DNA of 64,000 nucleotides from Epiperipatus broadwayi. Its lineage: Eukaryota > Onychophora > Udeonychophora > Euonychophora > Peripatidae. The notes under the pieces are model-generated. The model was not told the DNA's origin, did not search any database, and saw nothing but the letters and a program-made list of their open reading frames with translations. Position 1 is the stretch's first letter; the number at the start of each line of letters is the position of its first letter. A program made the translations under genes and the position numbers. Positions 12,415-23,535 of this stretch are shown here, piece after piece. The stretch is from assembly GCA_028023455.1 (NCBI GenBank), contig JAQFVV010000205.1, positions 436,001 through 500,000 of the forward strand, in the 5' to 3' direction.

Positions 12415-13185
12415 ACTATCATATGACTCCAGCTCACATATTGCTGTTTTACATCATATATTTTTCTTTCACCACCTCCATATCATCTATTATAAGAATT
12501 AGTAAATGATAGATGCCAAATCATAGTGCTTAATAAACTAATATTTTATTTCAAACTTATGGTTTCATCAATGAAGAGCTATAATTCCTAAACTAGTGTA
12601 CCTGGACTTTTAGAATGTAATGCACCTATTCATTTATTCCCTGTCACATGATCAAATTATCAGCCCAACCTGGAAAATATATACATTTTTAATATTAGTC
12701 AACTTGCTTGTATGGTAATATAAATATGAACTAGAGTAGTATCTATATTATGCTTTTTAATAACTATAGACCCTTGAATCCTCTGACCAGAATTAGTGGA
12801 ATTATTAAAAAAAATACGAACTTCATAATATGTAGATAATGAAATAATTTCAGATCTATATGATTGTACAAGCAGGTTGACTAAGATTGAAAACATTTAT
12901 ATGTTTTTCATGTTGGTCTGATAGCTTGATATTGTAACCAAGGGGCAAATGATGGTTGATAGAAGAAAGGTGCATTATGCTGACAGCTCCATGAGCACTG
13001 TTCTAAGATCCAAAGCTCCTCACTGATGAAATCCATGCTTGACACTATTCTGGGGATATTAGATATAACAGCACCTAATAGAGATTTATTATGCACTATC
13101 ATATGGCATATGTTAGCTATTAAAGTTAACAGCAGATGGCGTAGAGATGTTGGGGAAAATGTATGCTACCAATTCAGAATGCCTA
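12415..13185. repeat. Family B foldback element, near-complete
   Basis: Two diverged arms of about 300 bp face each other. The left arm runs from 'tatcatatgactccagctca' (12417) to 'agtcaacttgcttgta' (about 12713). The right arm runs from 'tgtacaagcaggttgact' (about 12865) to the GATGGCGTAGAGATG region (about 13137). The spacer is about 150 bp and noncoding. The arms pair in reverse complement, and the same layout recurs at 57.4-58.4 kb, so this is one element type, not chance. It could be a foldback DNA element or an inverted pair of a short repeat. Confidence 0.6.
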
Positions 13186-13189
13186 TAAA

Positions 13190-13711
13190 TACATTTGATA
13201 TTTTTCTTTAATAAACATAATCAATAAACACACTTTAAGAATAAAAGAAAAAGTGTAAATAAGTTTAAATGTTTTTTTAAAAAAAAGAATATTATATTGA
13301 ATACCATTTTAATATAGATAATTTAAAGAAGCTAATGCTAATAATTTCCTGTTGTAACTTGATAATGATTGGGCTGCTGTTTAAAATTAAATGATTGTGT
13401 TAGCAAATGCTCTGTGTTTTTATGCAAGATACAGTGCAGTGATACAGTTTAAACTCTGGAACTCAAAGATCTTTATCAGACATTTTTTTTCTAATCATTG
13501 ATAAGCAATTATTGACAAATGGTTTGAAGTTGTACTAGATTGTGAGGATGTGTGTTTACAATTCTTTGTTTATTTTTCCAGTCAGAATTAGTGTAGGTAA
13601 TAATCCTATATATATATATAATTTATTATTAATAAAGCTATCATATTTTTTATGATTTTGCTCAATCTTATGTGTGTATGCTTTATTTATTTGTCACTTA
13701 TTATTTCCCTA
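13190..13711. other. Mostly unannotated stretch; possible diverged T-family unit
   Basis: A segment near 13421-13475 ('cagtgcagtgatacag', 'tctggaactcaaagatc') resembles the T-family tRNA-like unit of the 45 kb array but is isolated and diverged. The rest is AT-rich. Confidence 0.35.
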
Positions 13712-13715
13712 ATAC
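13712..13715. repeat. Target-site duplication ATAC (left)
   Basis: ATAC abuts the TG start of the left LTR and recurs immediately after the CA end of the right LTR. Confidence 0.75.
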
Positions 13716-15157
13716 TGTGACAGTCAGATGATGTATGTTGGTTTAATCCAGTTCGAATACTAGGTGAAAGTACCTCGAGGCCACCCATATGTGAGATATT
13801 AAATCAAGAATACTATGACCTCTCCCTATTTGCCTATTCTCGAGGCTAACTACAAACCAACAGCATTATCTGAGACACACATAAATTATTTTCTCATCCG
13901 GCCACAAAGCTTAGCATCAGAGGGAGACATGGATGGGAACACCTACGGAGCTAAATAGTTAAATGTGTGTAAAAGTACTCTGAAATATGTGTTTTGCATG
14001 CCTAGATCATTGGAAAAGTAACAATAAAGCATTAAAATAAAATTAGAAAACTGAAGCTTTTTAGTTAAATAATAGATATTTAATTAATGACTTTAATATA
14101 TGAATAATGATTTAATGGCCTCCGCTATTCCCCTAAATTAATGAAAACTAATTAGACAATGAAAATGGATTAAATGATATAATATTTTTGCGGTCTAAGT
14201 CTTTTCTTCCCAATTTTAATAAAATTGTCAACTCGAATCTCCTCGATAAAGTACAATAATAAAAATCTTTCGCAAAGCATTTTCTAATTGCTTTGCGCTA
14301 AAAACAGACAGTTTAAAAATTATTTAAGACGTATATAGCTAAATCAGATATACGTAATAAGCTAATGGCATACAAAAGAGGCGTTATCGAGATCAAGTTG
14401 GCAAACAAAGGAAACTTACTTGTATGGAATTTAGAAACATAAATGAAATTGGAAAGAGATTTTAAATGACAAATTAACTTTTAAACTTAACTGCAATGGA
14501 ATACAAAATATTTATACATGTTAGTAATGAAGAATAGCAAAGGAAAAAGGGTTAAATATATATATATAGGTAGATGATCATGCAATATATATATATATAT
14601 ATAAGACTAGTCTATAAAAATGGTTACATAACAAATATAATTAAATACAACATTACGAAATATAATCCAATGAAGCAATTAAGAAGGTATGAACAAAAAA
14701 GGGGTAGAAAGTAAATAGTTCAATGGAGGAGAGATACAATTACCATCCTGGTTCCTTGGTCATGTTCCCTCGATGACGTAGATTGATCCGTCCATTGATA
14801 GATATTTGCCAGGACAAGAAAAGTGGAAATAAGTAGCATGCTTTTATGAAAAGTCCTACAGCCACAGCACAAAGTTCAGATTAATATGGAATGGATACTA
14901 TGGCATCTTGATGGTATTTAGGAACCTCGGCAATAGGCAAAGCTTTTTACCTAGCCAAGCATAGTAGAATCTATCAAATTCATATGACTTTTAGTTTGTA
15001 GCATGTTCAAACTTCTCCGTGATTTTGAAGACAACAGTTGTATAACTTTTTGGAATAAAATCTCAACAAGCAAAAGCAAAATCTGAAAGAGTTCTCCAAA
15101 GAGAAATCTGAATGCCAGCAAGAAAACTCTGAATAGCCTAGTCTTTTGTTCACTCTC

Positions 15158-15166
15158 CTATTTATA
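15158..15166 (-). promoter_or_regulatory. TATA box of the left LTR
   Basis: The minus strand reads TATAAATAG, followed by a GAGAGTGAACAAAAGAC segment. It is conserved in the right LTR at 26595-26603. It would mark the U3/R region; the start site itself is not visible. Confidence 0.6.
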
Positions 15167-15679
15167 ACTTTTTTGTAAGCTACCCTCTATTGTTTGTATG
15201 ATCTTAGATCTTGATAAGCCCACCCACACTCCTTTGTTTCAAGGTAACATTTTCTAAAAATAACTTTTACTTTTTTATTCTAAATTTCTTTCTTTAAAGT
15301 TTGCATTTTATTAATTAAAAAAGAAAGAGAAAGCCATCTTTAATTTGCCTTGACTAATTACAAACATACATTCTTTTAGAAAATGTTGGTGGGCTTATCT
15401 CAAAATAAATCATATGCCATATTTTAACAAGATTTTAACAAAAAAAAATATTATTTCTTTTAATAATATAAGCATTTTATTTCAGCAGAATTTTGCATTA
15501 ACTCATATATATATGCTTGACGTATATATATGTTTGACTAATAGGTTTTACACGTAATTTTTATTAACAGAAATCTAATCTTAGAATGGAATTTATTTAA
15601 AACAAAATATTTAACTGCAATACAAATTTAATAAACAAAATTAATTTTAGCTTTAATGCAAAACCCTGCTGATATTGGA

Positions 15680-15763
15680 CTATAAACTTAATTCAGGCCT
15701 ACAATACTAATTAAGTTTATAGGAGGCTGTGAAGCATGGATTGGACTTCAGATCCATTGCTTC
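15680..15763. repeat. Two stem-loops at the LTR terminus
   Basis: The first stem pairs ctataaacttaatt (15680-15693) with aattaagtttatag (15709-15722). The second pairs gaagcatggat (from 15731) with atccattgcttc (ending 15763), so the terminal LTR bases lie inside a palindrome. Both recur in the right LTR. Confidence 0.6.
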
Positions 15764-15999
15764 ATTTTCCAATAGTTAGTGAGCAAAAAAAATGTTAAAA
15801 AAATGCTGTTGCTTCAGGTCAGAGGTAAAAATTTTGTGCCAGGTGAATTTAAGCCTACTCTTTATTTGCTGTAATATTTAATTTGTTACTAAGTCTTTCT
15901 TTCTTTTACTATATAAGTAACAGTTTATCCATAATTCAATCTCCTGTATCTTAAATCAAGTCCGTGTTGTTTTTAGTCTAACAAGTTATATTTATCTTT

Positions 16000-16841
16000 T
16001 TACTTTCTAAATTTTCCGGGGTCCGGTGGTACATAAGGTTTTAAGTTTCTGTTTCTAATATTATACTCTCTTTTTAGGCTGAGATTATTTTTCCAAAACA
16101 AAACACTTATTCCACACTTTTTTAACACGTGAGGGACTTTATATATCGGAAAAAACTTTTTAACTTTCCTCCATGCTTTACTACTTGGCCTAAGGTCTCT
16201 TAGCCATGCTTGGTTTCCTTTCCTGAATTTATATTGCCAGTTTCGATTCTTGTGATGCCGAGCCGTACGTCTTAATTTTTCCCTTGCCTTCTTTTCTTGC
16301 TCAGTCATGTTCTGGACTTGGAGACACATTTTCAAACTATCAAGGTAGTGTCTAGGGTTCCCACCTGGTTCTTCTCTAAAACCTTTTATGTTGCTAATCT
16401 TTGCCACATGAGTTATATTATTGATTACTGTCACAGTAAAGATTTCACTACCTTGTTGCGCCTGGATTTGGTTCAACAGCTGTTGATCATTTTTTTTACT
16501 ATCCTCATTCATTTGTCCAGAGAAATCCAACTGGTGAGTGGCTTCACCTGTTTCATAATCACTTGAGGATTTCATATCAGTGTCATCTTGTTTTTGAGAA
16601 TCATCTTCTGTCGCAATACTCTGTTCTTGATGGAGTTCCATATGTGCCTCCAAATGCTCCAATCATTGTGATGTAATTTTCATAACTTCTTGGAACATGG
16701 TCATCATCATTTTTGTTTCTTCCCTCATTTCTTTGATGAGAGCTTCCAAGTTATACTTTTGATCATTATGAGTACATGTTGCCGTATTTGGAAGGTTGAG
16801 CACTATCTTCTCACTATCATAAACTTTGCCTCTCTTCTGTT
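16000..16841 (-). pseudogene. Truncated gag fused to integrase C-terminus (Ty3-like)
   Basis: A 220-codon open frame (16662-16000) continues upstream in frame past one TGA (16663-16665) to about 16841, giving a lysine/glutamate-rich, probably coiled-coil lead (NLEALIKEMREE, MMMTMFQEV). Residues 1-90 of the open frame are acidic and glutamine-rich. Residues 92-118 (KGFREEPGGNPRHYLDSLK) look like the start of a retroelement Gag domain. From about residue 120 the character switches to an integrase C-terminal region: REKLRRTARHHKNRN, KGNQAWLRDLRPSS, KVKKFFPIYKVPHV, and NLKPYVPPDPGKF at the end. Protease, RT, RNase H and the integrase core are absent, so an internal deletion joined gag to int in frame. 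The 3' LTR lies about 235 bp downstream, as expected for the end of pol. Family placement (Ty3, possibly Osvaldo-like) is by pattern only. Confidence 0.65.
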
Positions 16842-19800
16842 TTTCTATTTTTGCTTAATATTGGCTATTTTGTTATACAACAATCACACCTTACTTCTAA
16901 AATGTCTTTTACTAAACAATCTAGATAAGTATATTTTATTCACGTATCTAGAAGCTATATCTTTCTGTATACCAAAAATTTTTTTTTACTTCTTTCTAAA
17001 ATAAGTCAGTATTTTAAGTTCCAACTATCTGTTTTATTTATATGTTTTCAGAAATTAACTTTGCCTACCTCACGAGGTCCTATCTTAACTCTATGCCTAT
17101 ATGTATCTGTTTGTACATGAAAAAAAATATAAAATCTTGCCGTGTTTGTTTTTAATAACTATACTACATACTATTCTCCTCACTTTATTTATTTCTATAT
17201 TTCATTTAAATGTCACTGCTATGTTAATATAATTAAAATAACCCACTTACAGCTAGACCTGGCTTTCTCTGACACCTGAAACAACTAAAAAATGCATTTA
17301 CATTAATATACAAGTATATATATATATCAAGGAATATGTGAGCAAAAATATACATAAGTCATGTTTAAAAATTATTTTGGCTCACTATGCATACATTTTT
17401 TTTTATTTTGATCATCTACCTCCTATGGTTTGTTTATTTGTAATCCGATGTGAGAGATTGCACTTGCCGACAAATTTATTTGATAAGGGCGCAAGTCGAC
17501 AAGACAATGGCCATATCAAATATACACATTAATGGATAATGATCCAAGCACATATTGATAAGGATTTATAAAGTTTAAACGCGATTAAAATTTATTTTGA
17601 ATTTCACTTTTTTAAAAAAAATCTATGCATGAATAAGTAAATGCTATTTTAAATGACCATATTAAGTCTAAGATGTATACAACTCAGTAAGGTAACATGT
17701 CTGAACTGGGTTCGAAACCACGCTACCGTTTTGGTCAAGACACACAAAAAAAAATCAATTTAAACAGCCTAAAGTACGATTAACAAAACAAAATAGACAC
17801 AAAAAAAATTAAATATAAAAATAAAATCCCATGATAACCGCCACTCCGAATTATGAACCTGGGATCGAAACCAACTACCATTTTGGTCACAGCCCGAAAT
17901 AGATTAACAATTATCAAGCAATTTTACAGAATCACGCATTGAGATCAAAAACTGTTAAAAAACATTTATATAAAAACGGGTTTTACCGATCTCTAAACGA
18001 AATGTATACCATATACACCCATATATATGAATATGTACAGCATTAAATAAGCATATATATGACTACATATTGAAGCAGTCGGATCTGAGTTCGATCCTAG
18101 CTTCATGTTATTTACCCTAATACTAACTTTAAATTTCCGATGCAATGGGGCTTTATACGTTCAATCCACACTAATTTCTATAATGAATAACTTGTTTCAA
18201 ATACGTAGTAAAATTAATTAGTTTAGTTTAAATTGGATCAATTCTCTAAATAAATTTATGATAAAATGTTCATGAATTTACATATATTAAATTGCCTGGA
18301 TTGTGCGTATATATGTTTGTAAATATTAAATATATATAATTGTTCGAAAGTTTCATTGCATCGGGAATACTTGTTTTTTTTCACCTTTAAAATAATTTGT
18401 AAAGTTTTGTGATTAAAAGTTACATTCTTTCCATAGGCTTTCAAATTCTCAAAAACAACAGTAAAGTATTATTAATTAAAAAAGATAAGAATTCAATTTT
18501 TAATTAAAATCATTTCAGACTTTAAGAATTCATTTTCTAATTAGGAAAGGAATTCAAAAATTAGTTCGAAAGCCTTATCGAAGGAATGTTTCTGAAAACA
18601 ACTAATTATAAAAAAAACGAGATTGATAATAAAATGAGCGCTAGCCGGAGGCATCAGTGAACAGTAGATATATAGCCCTGAAAAGTAAAGAAAAAAACTA
18701 GTTTTGGTTGTAGAGTAGTGTAGTGAACTCTGTGTGTATAAAAATTGTATTTCATCATGATAGAGGGCTAGAACATCAGGGATCTGGCTACGGTTCCTAA
18801 AGTCCCGAGGAATGCTGAACCGTTTTCCGGATCGATCATTCTGCTAAAATAATGAAAGCTACTAAAATACTATTCCAGTAGTTAACCAATGATGCCTACG
18901 TTTCAACAACTTGGAGGAGTAACTTAAGGACAAGCACGGAATGGTAATATGAACGTTAAACTTTCTGGCCAGTTCGAACTTTATTTTATACTCCTTCTTT
19001 TAAGAGCTCTTTTATTCTTTAATGTAAATCTTTGTAACACCTTTTAGTTATAAAATGCTACTGTAAATCTATAGCGTAATTCTTTAGATCTCTAGTCTTT
19101 AAACTTTTTCTTTTCTTACTTGGCGGTTCATTTAATATATATATTTGTGTGCTTTATTAATGTCGTATTTAAAATTATATAATAATTTTTCACCGAGAGC
19201 CTTGGTTCTATTTGCTCAGAAATAATATAATATAAATTTTATATAGTTATTTCGCCCATTAAACTAAATTTATAAGTTCTATTAATCATCGAGTGAAAAA
19301 AATATTATACGTTTACTATTTTTATAATTAGCTAATCATAAATTATTTGCTCCGTTTTTCATATGCCCAGCTCTAAGTTACAAGTGTTTATATACTCACG
19401 TAATGTTAAAATGTTATTTTTGCTTCACTAATATTGATTTATTTATAATATATATATATTTAAAATGTTTTGAAAAGGTCGATAAAGGTTAAATGTATTT
19501 TAATTCCACTTTTGTTATTTTATATTAATATTCAGGAGGGGCAATATTAGGCATAATTAATATAGTTTATAAATGTTTTAAAATAGTTGATAAAAGCTCG
19601 TTTGACTTTAATTAATTGGTAAGTCATAGGAGCATTCTAATGGTTTTATTTTTCAAAGAATAAATATAAAATGTTGTGAGTAGCCATCTTTGTTAGTCGG
19701 TGACATATTCTCTTATTTAAATTTCTAGAAGAAAGTACTTCCTTTCATTCATTAGTCAAGGCGTAAGATTCAAATACGCATAGGACTTATCATGATAATC

Positions 19801-20399
19801 ATCTTTAATGTTACTCTCTGCCTTGTAATTGTCAGTACCATTCATCTTTGTGTAAACTCGTGTTAATTGTGTGAAGTGATTTAAATTAAAGTAACCAATT
19901 CTCAAATATATTTAGTTAAAATCAGTTTTCAAATCAAGATTAAAGTTATGCCTTAAAATACGTTTTGCTCTTCATGAATAGATTTCGAATGTAAAATAAA
20001 TCTCACATTCACGTAATAAAATTAGAACAATCATTTCCGTTCTTAATAATACCTTTATCTGCCTTTATATTTTCGTTGGGGGTAGAAAGAATCCATGTTG
20101 TGTAATACTGTTGGCATATGATAAGGACGCCACTCTTATTATATTTATAAATTCTTTTAAAGACTAGAGGTAACTAATGATCATATTTTATTGAAAAAAA
20201 ATATTATTATTATTAAATATTTTCTAACATACTTGGTTTCTTAGTTCATCATTCTTTTTATAATTATTTAAATGTTAATACTCGCTGTCTGTGTTGGCAA
20301 CCCGAACATACATATGATTTGATTTAAAAAGTATTCAAAGTAATTAATTATTAGATATTCGTGTCAGTGCAAGGGTCTCTAGTCCTCACCAACCGTTGA
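16842..20399. other. Noncoding internal region of the LTR element
   Basis: No retroelement domain can be read on either strand. It holds (AT)n tracts and a few tRNA-box-like motifs (listed separately). A long noncoding leader of a derivative element, or older inserted DNA, would both fit. Confidence 0.4.
17690..17900 (-). repeat. Two tRNA-box-B-like repeat motifs
   Basis: On the minus strand, 'gaccaaaacggtagcgtgg' followed by TTTCGAACCCAG (near 17708-17745) and 'gaccaaaatggtagttgg' followed by TTTCGATCCCAG (near 17855-17885) are two related copies about 150 bp apart. Box B is good but box A is not recognised. They look like SINE remnants. Confidence 0.4.
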
Positions 20400-20500
20400 A
20401 CTAGTTCTTGGCGCATAGCACTGTGCCGTCGATTTCTGCTATCTGAGCTGTTGAGTTGGGTTTGAATTCAGTTTTGGTGAAGCTGAGTTTGAATCCGATT
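20395..20500 (+). repeat. tRNA-related SINE-like segment
   Basis: Two box-B-like motifs, GGGTTTGAATTC (near 20458-20469) and GAGTTTGAATCCG (near 20485-20497), follow a GC-richer stretch with 'ctatctgagctgttgag'. No complete tRNA fold can be drawn. Confidence 0.4.
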
Positions 20501-20742
20501 TGACTTGCGGTGGTGGTGGGTTTCGACAGGTACAATATAAATATACAAACAGATATACCTATACAAACATTTTTTTTCTTATCATGTACATGATTTTATT
20601 AGAAAGATTTGTCATATTGCAGACCGCATACTCCTATTATTTCAGGCTAGTAAACGCTGGTCGCAAATATAACTCGGAAACATTACTTGCAGACGTAGAC
20701 CTATTATTTCAGGCTACTCAGAAATTGAGAACTCTACAGTGT

Positions 20743-20852
20743 AAGGAGTCTTCACCTAACGGTTACTAAGGGGGTCTTCACCAAAAATGGTTACTAAAAA
20801 CAAGAGCTTCACCTAACGGTTACTCAAAGGGGTCTTCACCAAACGGTTACTC
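20743..20852 (+). repeat. Short tandem repeat, four units of about 28 bp
   Basis: The unit 'gtcttcaccaaacggttact' with flanking bases occurs four times with substitutions. Just upstream, 'ctattatttcaggcta' occurs twice (20633 and 20701). It lies inside the LTR element interior. Confidence 0.7.
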
Positions 20853-21510
20853 AATAAATGATTCAATAGCATAATCCGAATTGAGAAAAAAAAATCTTAA
20901 CTAAAGGTGGCTGACATATATGTTGTACAAAAATATATCATATATATCTTTATTAAAACGAACATACGCATTTACTTTTTAAAAAGTTGAAAATTAAGTT
21001 TGCTATTATTGAAACAAAACTTATTTTATATATATTGTTTGCATGGAAACGTAATTTCAAAATATTTAAAAATGAAAAAAAATTTTTTGCATGATTAAAA
21101 TTATTCATATAAAGAAACGAAACACAGAGAAAGTAAAAAAAAAATTTGCTAACACCGTGCGTTGACACGTGTTAATTCGAACTTATCAAACTTTAGATCT
21201 AGAAAAAATTTCTATTAATGGCAAAAAAAATGTTATCTATTAGATCTTTACAAAAATTTATACAAATGGAAAAAAAACCCTTTTATTATCTATTTGTACT
21301 TTTTTACTAAAACATTAACACACACAATATACATATATTTCGAAAAAACATTATTACATCAAAACTTCTCATATTTAAGCAATACTAAATAACATAAGGT
21401 ACGAAAGCTATTTTACGGGAGGACGGGTGGGTATTTATTTGACACTTCCGCCTCATCGAAGCTATATATCTTATACGACAAAAACAATATGGCGACTGGC
21501 CATGAGAAAA
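20853..21510. other. AT-rich stretch, nothing recognised
   Basis: Homopolymer-rich sequence upstream of the plus-strand RTE insertion. Confidence 0.4.
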
Positions 21511-21513
21511 CTA

Positions 21514-22413
21514 CTCCATATCTCCAAAACTTTTTACAGCAGTGCTACATGAAGTATTTTGTGGATTAAAATGGGAAACTAAAGGAGTGAAAGTAAATGG
21601 AGAGTATTTAAGTCATTTAGATTTCGCAGATGATGTAGTTGTTTTTGCAAATAATGCTTCAGAGCTGCAGGAAATGTTGCAGGAATTATCAGATGAAAGT
21701 AGGAAAGTAGGACTAAAGATAAATGTTAAAAAGACTAAAGTAATGTTTAATCGATTTGCTCAAAATATGAAAATAAAGATTGATTATGATGAATTAGAAG
21801 AAGTTAACAGTTACAAATATCTTGGTCAGATTATTAATACAGATGGAAACATAATGGAGGAAATTAATCATAGAATTAAACTTGGTTGGAGTGCTTTGGT
21901 AGAAATAACTTGATACTAAAAGGAAATATGCCTATGTGTTTGAAAAGGAAGGTTTTTAACAAATGTGTTTTACCAGTTCTTACTTATGGATCTGAGACTT
22001 GGACACTTAATAGAAGAGCAATTCAGAGACTTCAGACAACTCAAAGAAGTATGGAGAGATGTATGTTGGGAGTAACAAGAAGAGATCGTAAACGCAATGT
22101 ATGGGTAAGAGAACAAACAGGTGTTACTGACCTCATTGAAAAAATTAAAAGATTGAAGTGGAGTTGGGCTGGACATATTGTTAGAAGAGATGATAATAGA
22201 TGGACAATTGAAATTTTCAACTGGATTCCAAGAGATTGTAAAAGACCCAGAAAGAGACCACATGTGAGATGGATGGATGAAATAAGAAAGTGTGCAGGGG
22301 TGATGTGGAGAAGAGAAGCTAAAGATCGGAGAAGATGGATTAAACTTGGAGAGACCTTCATCCTGCAGTAGATTGATAATGGTTGATAATGATGATGATG
22401 ATGATGATATATA
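21514..22413 (+). pseudogene. RTE-type LINE, 5'-truncated (RT palm end to 3' tail)
   Basis: Homology starts abruptly at SISPKLFTAVLHEVF (about 21515) in the middle of the RT domain. It continues through the FADD catalytic motif (about 21626-21640), NNASELQEMLQELSDES, the KYLGQIINTDG thumb segment, VLPVLTYGSETWTLNRRA and the basic C-terminal tail KRPRKRPHVRWMDEIRKC. A one-base deletion near 21894 shifts frame (GCTTTGG where the sister copy has GCTTTTGG), and TAG replaces TGG near the end (FILQ*IDNG). The 3' tail is (GAT)n at 22385-22412. The insertion lies inside the LTR element interior and faces a sister copy at 22.8-25.1 kb. Its few defects imply a recent insertion. Confidence 0.9.
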
Positions 22414-22777
22414 AAAAACAACTAACGGTGTTAATTTTTCTAAAAGTAAAACATTCATTTTAGCAATTTAAAATTCTGGAAAAATTTTTTTTACCTTATA
22501 CACATTTAACTTTTTTAATTAATTCAACAAAAATGACATTTTCTCACATTAGGAAACAAAACTCGGAAAAAATTATACATATATTTTTATATAAATATAT
22601 TAGACTAAAACAAACTTCTCAGGGTACTACTTTTTTTTTTTTAAAAAAAAGACATTTGTCCACGGCAACAACTCGAAGCAAAAAAATTCTACGTATAACT
22701 AACTATTATTTCGTGTTATTTAAAAAAATCATTATATATATGCGTACAAACCCAAAGAAAAAAAATTCTACATATAT
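22414..22777. other. Spacer between two tail-to-tail RTE copies
   Basis: AT-rich sequence of about 365 bp with a T10/A8 palindromic tract near 22629-22650. No gene is recognised; this would be the loop of a long foldback transcript. Confidence 0.5.
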
Positions 22778-22785
22778 CATCATCA

Positions 22786-23535
22786 TCAACCATTATCAAT
22801 CCACTGCAGGATGAAGGTCTCTCCAAGTTTAATCCATCTTTTCCGATCTTTAGCTTCTCTTCTCCACAACACCCCTGCACATTTTCTTATTTCATCCATC
22901 CATCTCACATGTGGTCTCTTTCTGGGTCTTTTACAATCTCTTGGAATCCAGTTGAAAATTTCAATTGTCCATCTATTATCATCTCTTCTAGCAATATGTT
23001 TAGCCCAACTCCATTTCAATCTTTTAATTTTTTCAATAAGGTCAGTAACACCTGTTTGTTGTCTTACCCATACATTACGTTTTCGATCTCTTCTTGTTAC
23101 TCCCAACATACACCTCTCCATACTCCTTTGAGTAGTCTGAAGTCTCTGTATTGCTCTTCTATTAAGTGTCCAAGTCTCAGATCCATAAGTAAGAACTGGT
23201 AAAACACATTTGTTAAAAACCATCCTTTTCAAACACATAGGCATATTTCCTTTTAGTATCAAGTTATTTCTACCAAAAGCACTCCAACCAAGTTTAATTC
23301 TATGATTAATTTTCTCCATTATGTTTCCATCTGTATTAATAATCTGACCAAGGTATTTGTAACTGTTAACTTCTTCTAATTCTTCATAATCAATCTTTAT
23401 TTTCATATTTTGAGCAAATCGATTAAACATTACTTTAGTCTTTTTAACATTTATCTTTAGTCCTACTTTTCTACTTTCATCTGCTAACTCCTGCAACATT
23501 TCCTGCAACTCTGAAGCATTATTTGAAAAAAACAA
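22786..23535 (-). pseudogene. RTE ORF2 C-terminal segment (after the frameshift)
   Basis: 249 codons continuing the RT of the upstream frame: SNNASELQEMLQELADES, KINVKKTKVMFNRFAQN, KYLGQIINTDGN, LPVLTYGSETWTLNRRAIQ and the basic tail ending ETFILQWIDNG with a normal TGA stop. It starts one T-run frameshift after the FADD motif. The tail is the part shared by every truncated RTE copy in the window, consistent with reverse transcription starting at the 3' end. Confidence 0.9.

Larger units (their letters stand above)
13716..15764 (-). repeat. 3' LTR (left copy) of the 13.7-27.2 kb element
   Basis: About 2.05 kb. On the minus strand it begins TGAAGCAATGG and ends CTGTCACA. It carries a TATA box, palindromes near the U3 end, and an inverted repeat (15213-15259 with 15374-15399). 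It contains (AT)n tracts near 14560-14605. Its partner is the copy at 25154-27212. No ORF of note lies inside. Confidence 0.85.

Noticed and set aside
22041-22421. Duplicate-looking proteins at 22.0-22.4 and 22.8-23.1 kb as a host gene pair
   Set aside because: The similarity is explained by the two inverted RTE copies.
21970-22458. 162- and 126-codon open frames on the minus strand opposite the RTE tail (also 22811-23202 and 24141-24779 opposite the other copy)
   Set aside because: They are antisense shadows of the RTE coding frame, with low-complexity Ser/His/Leu-rich translations and no domain pattern.
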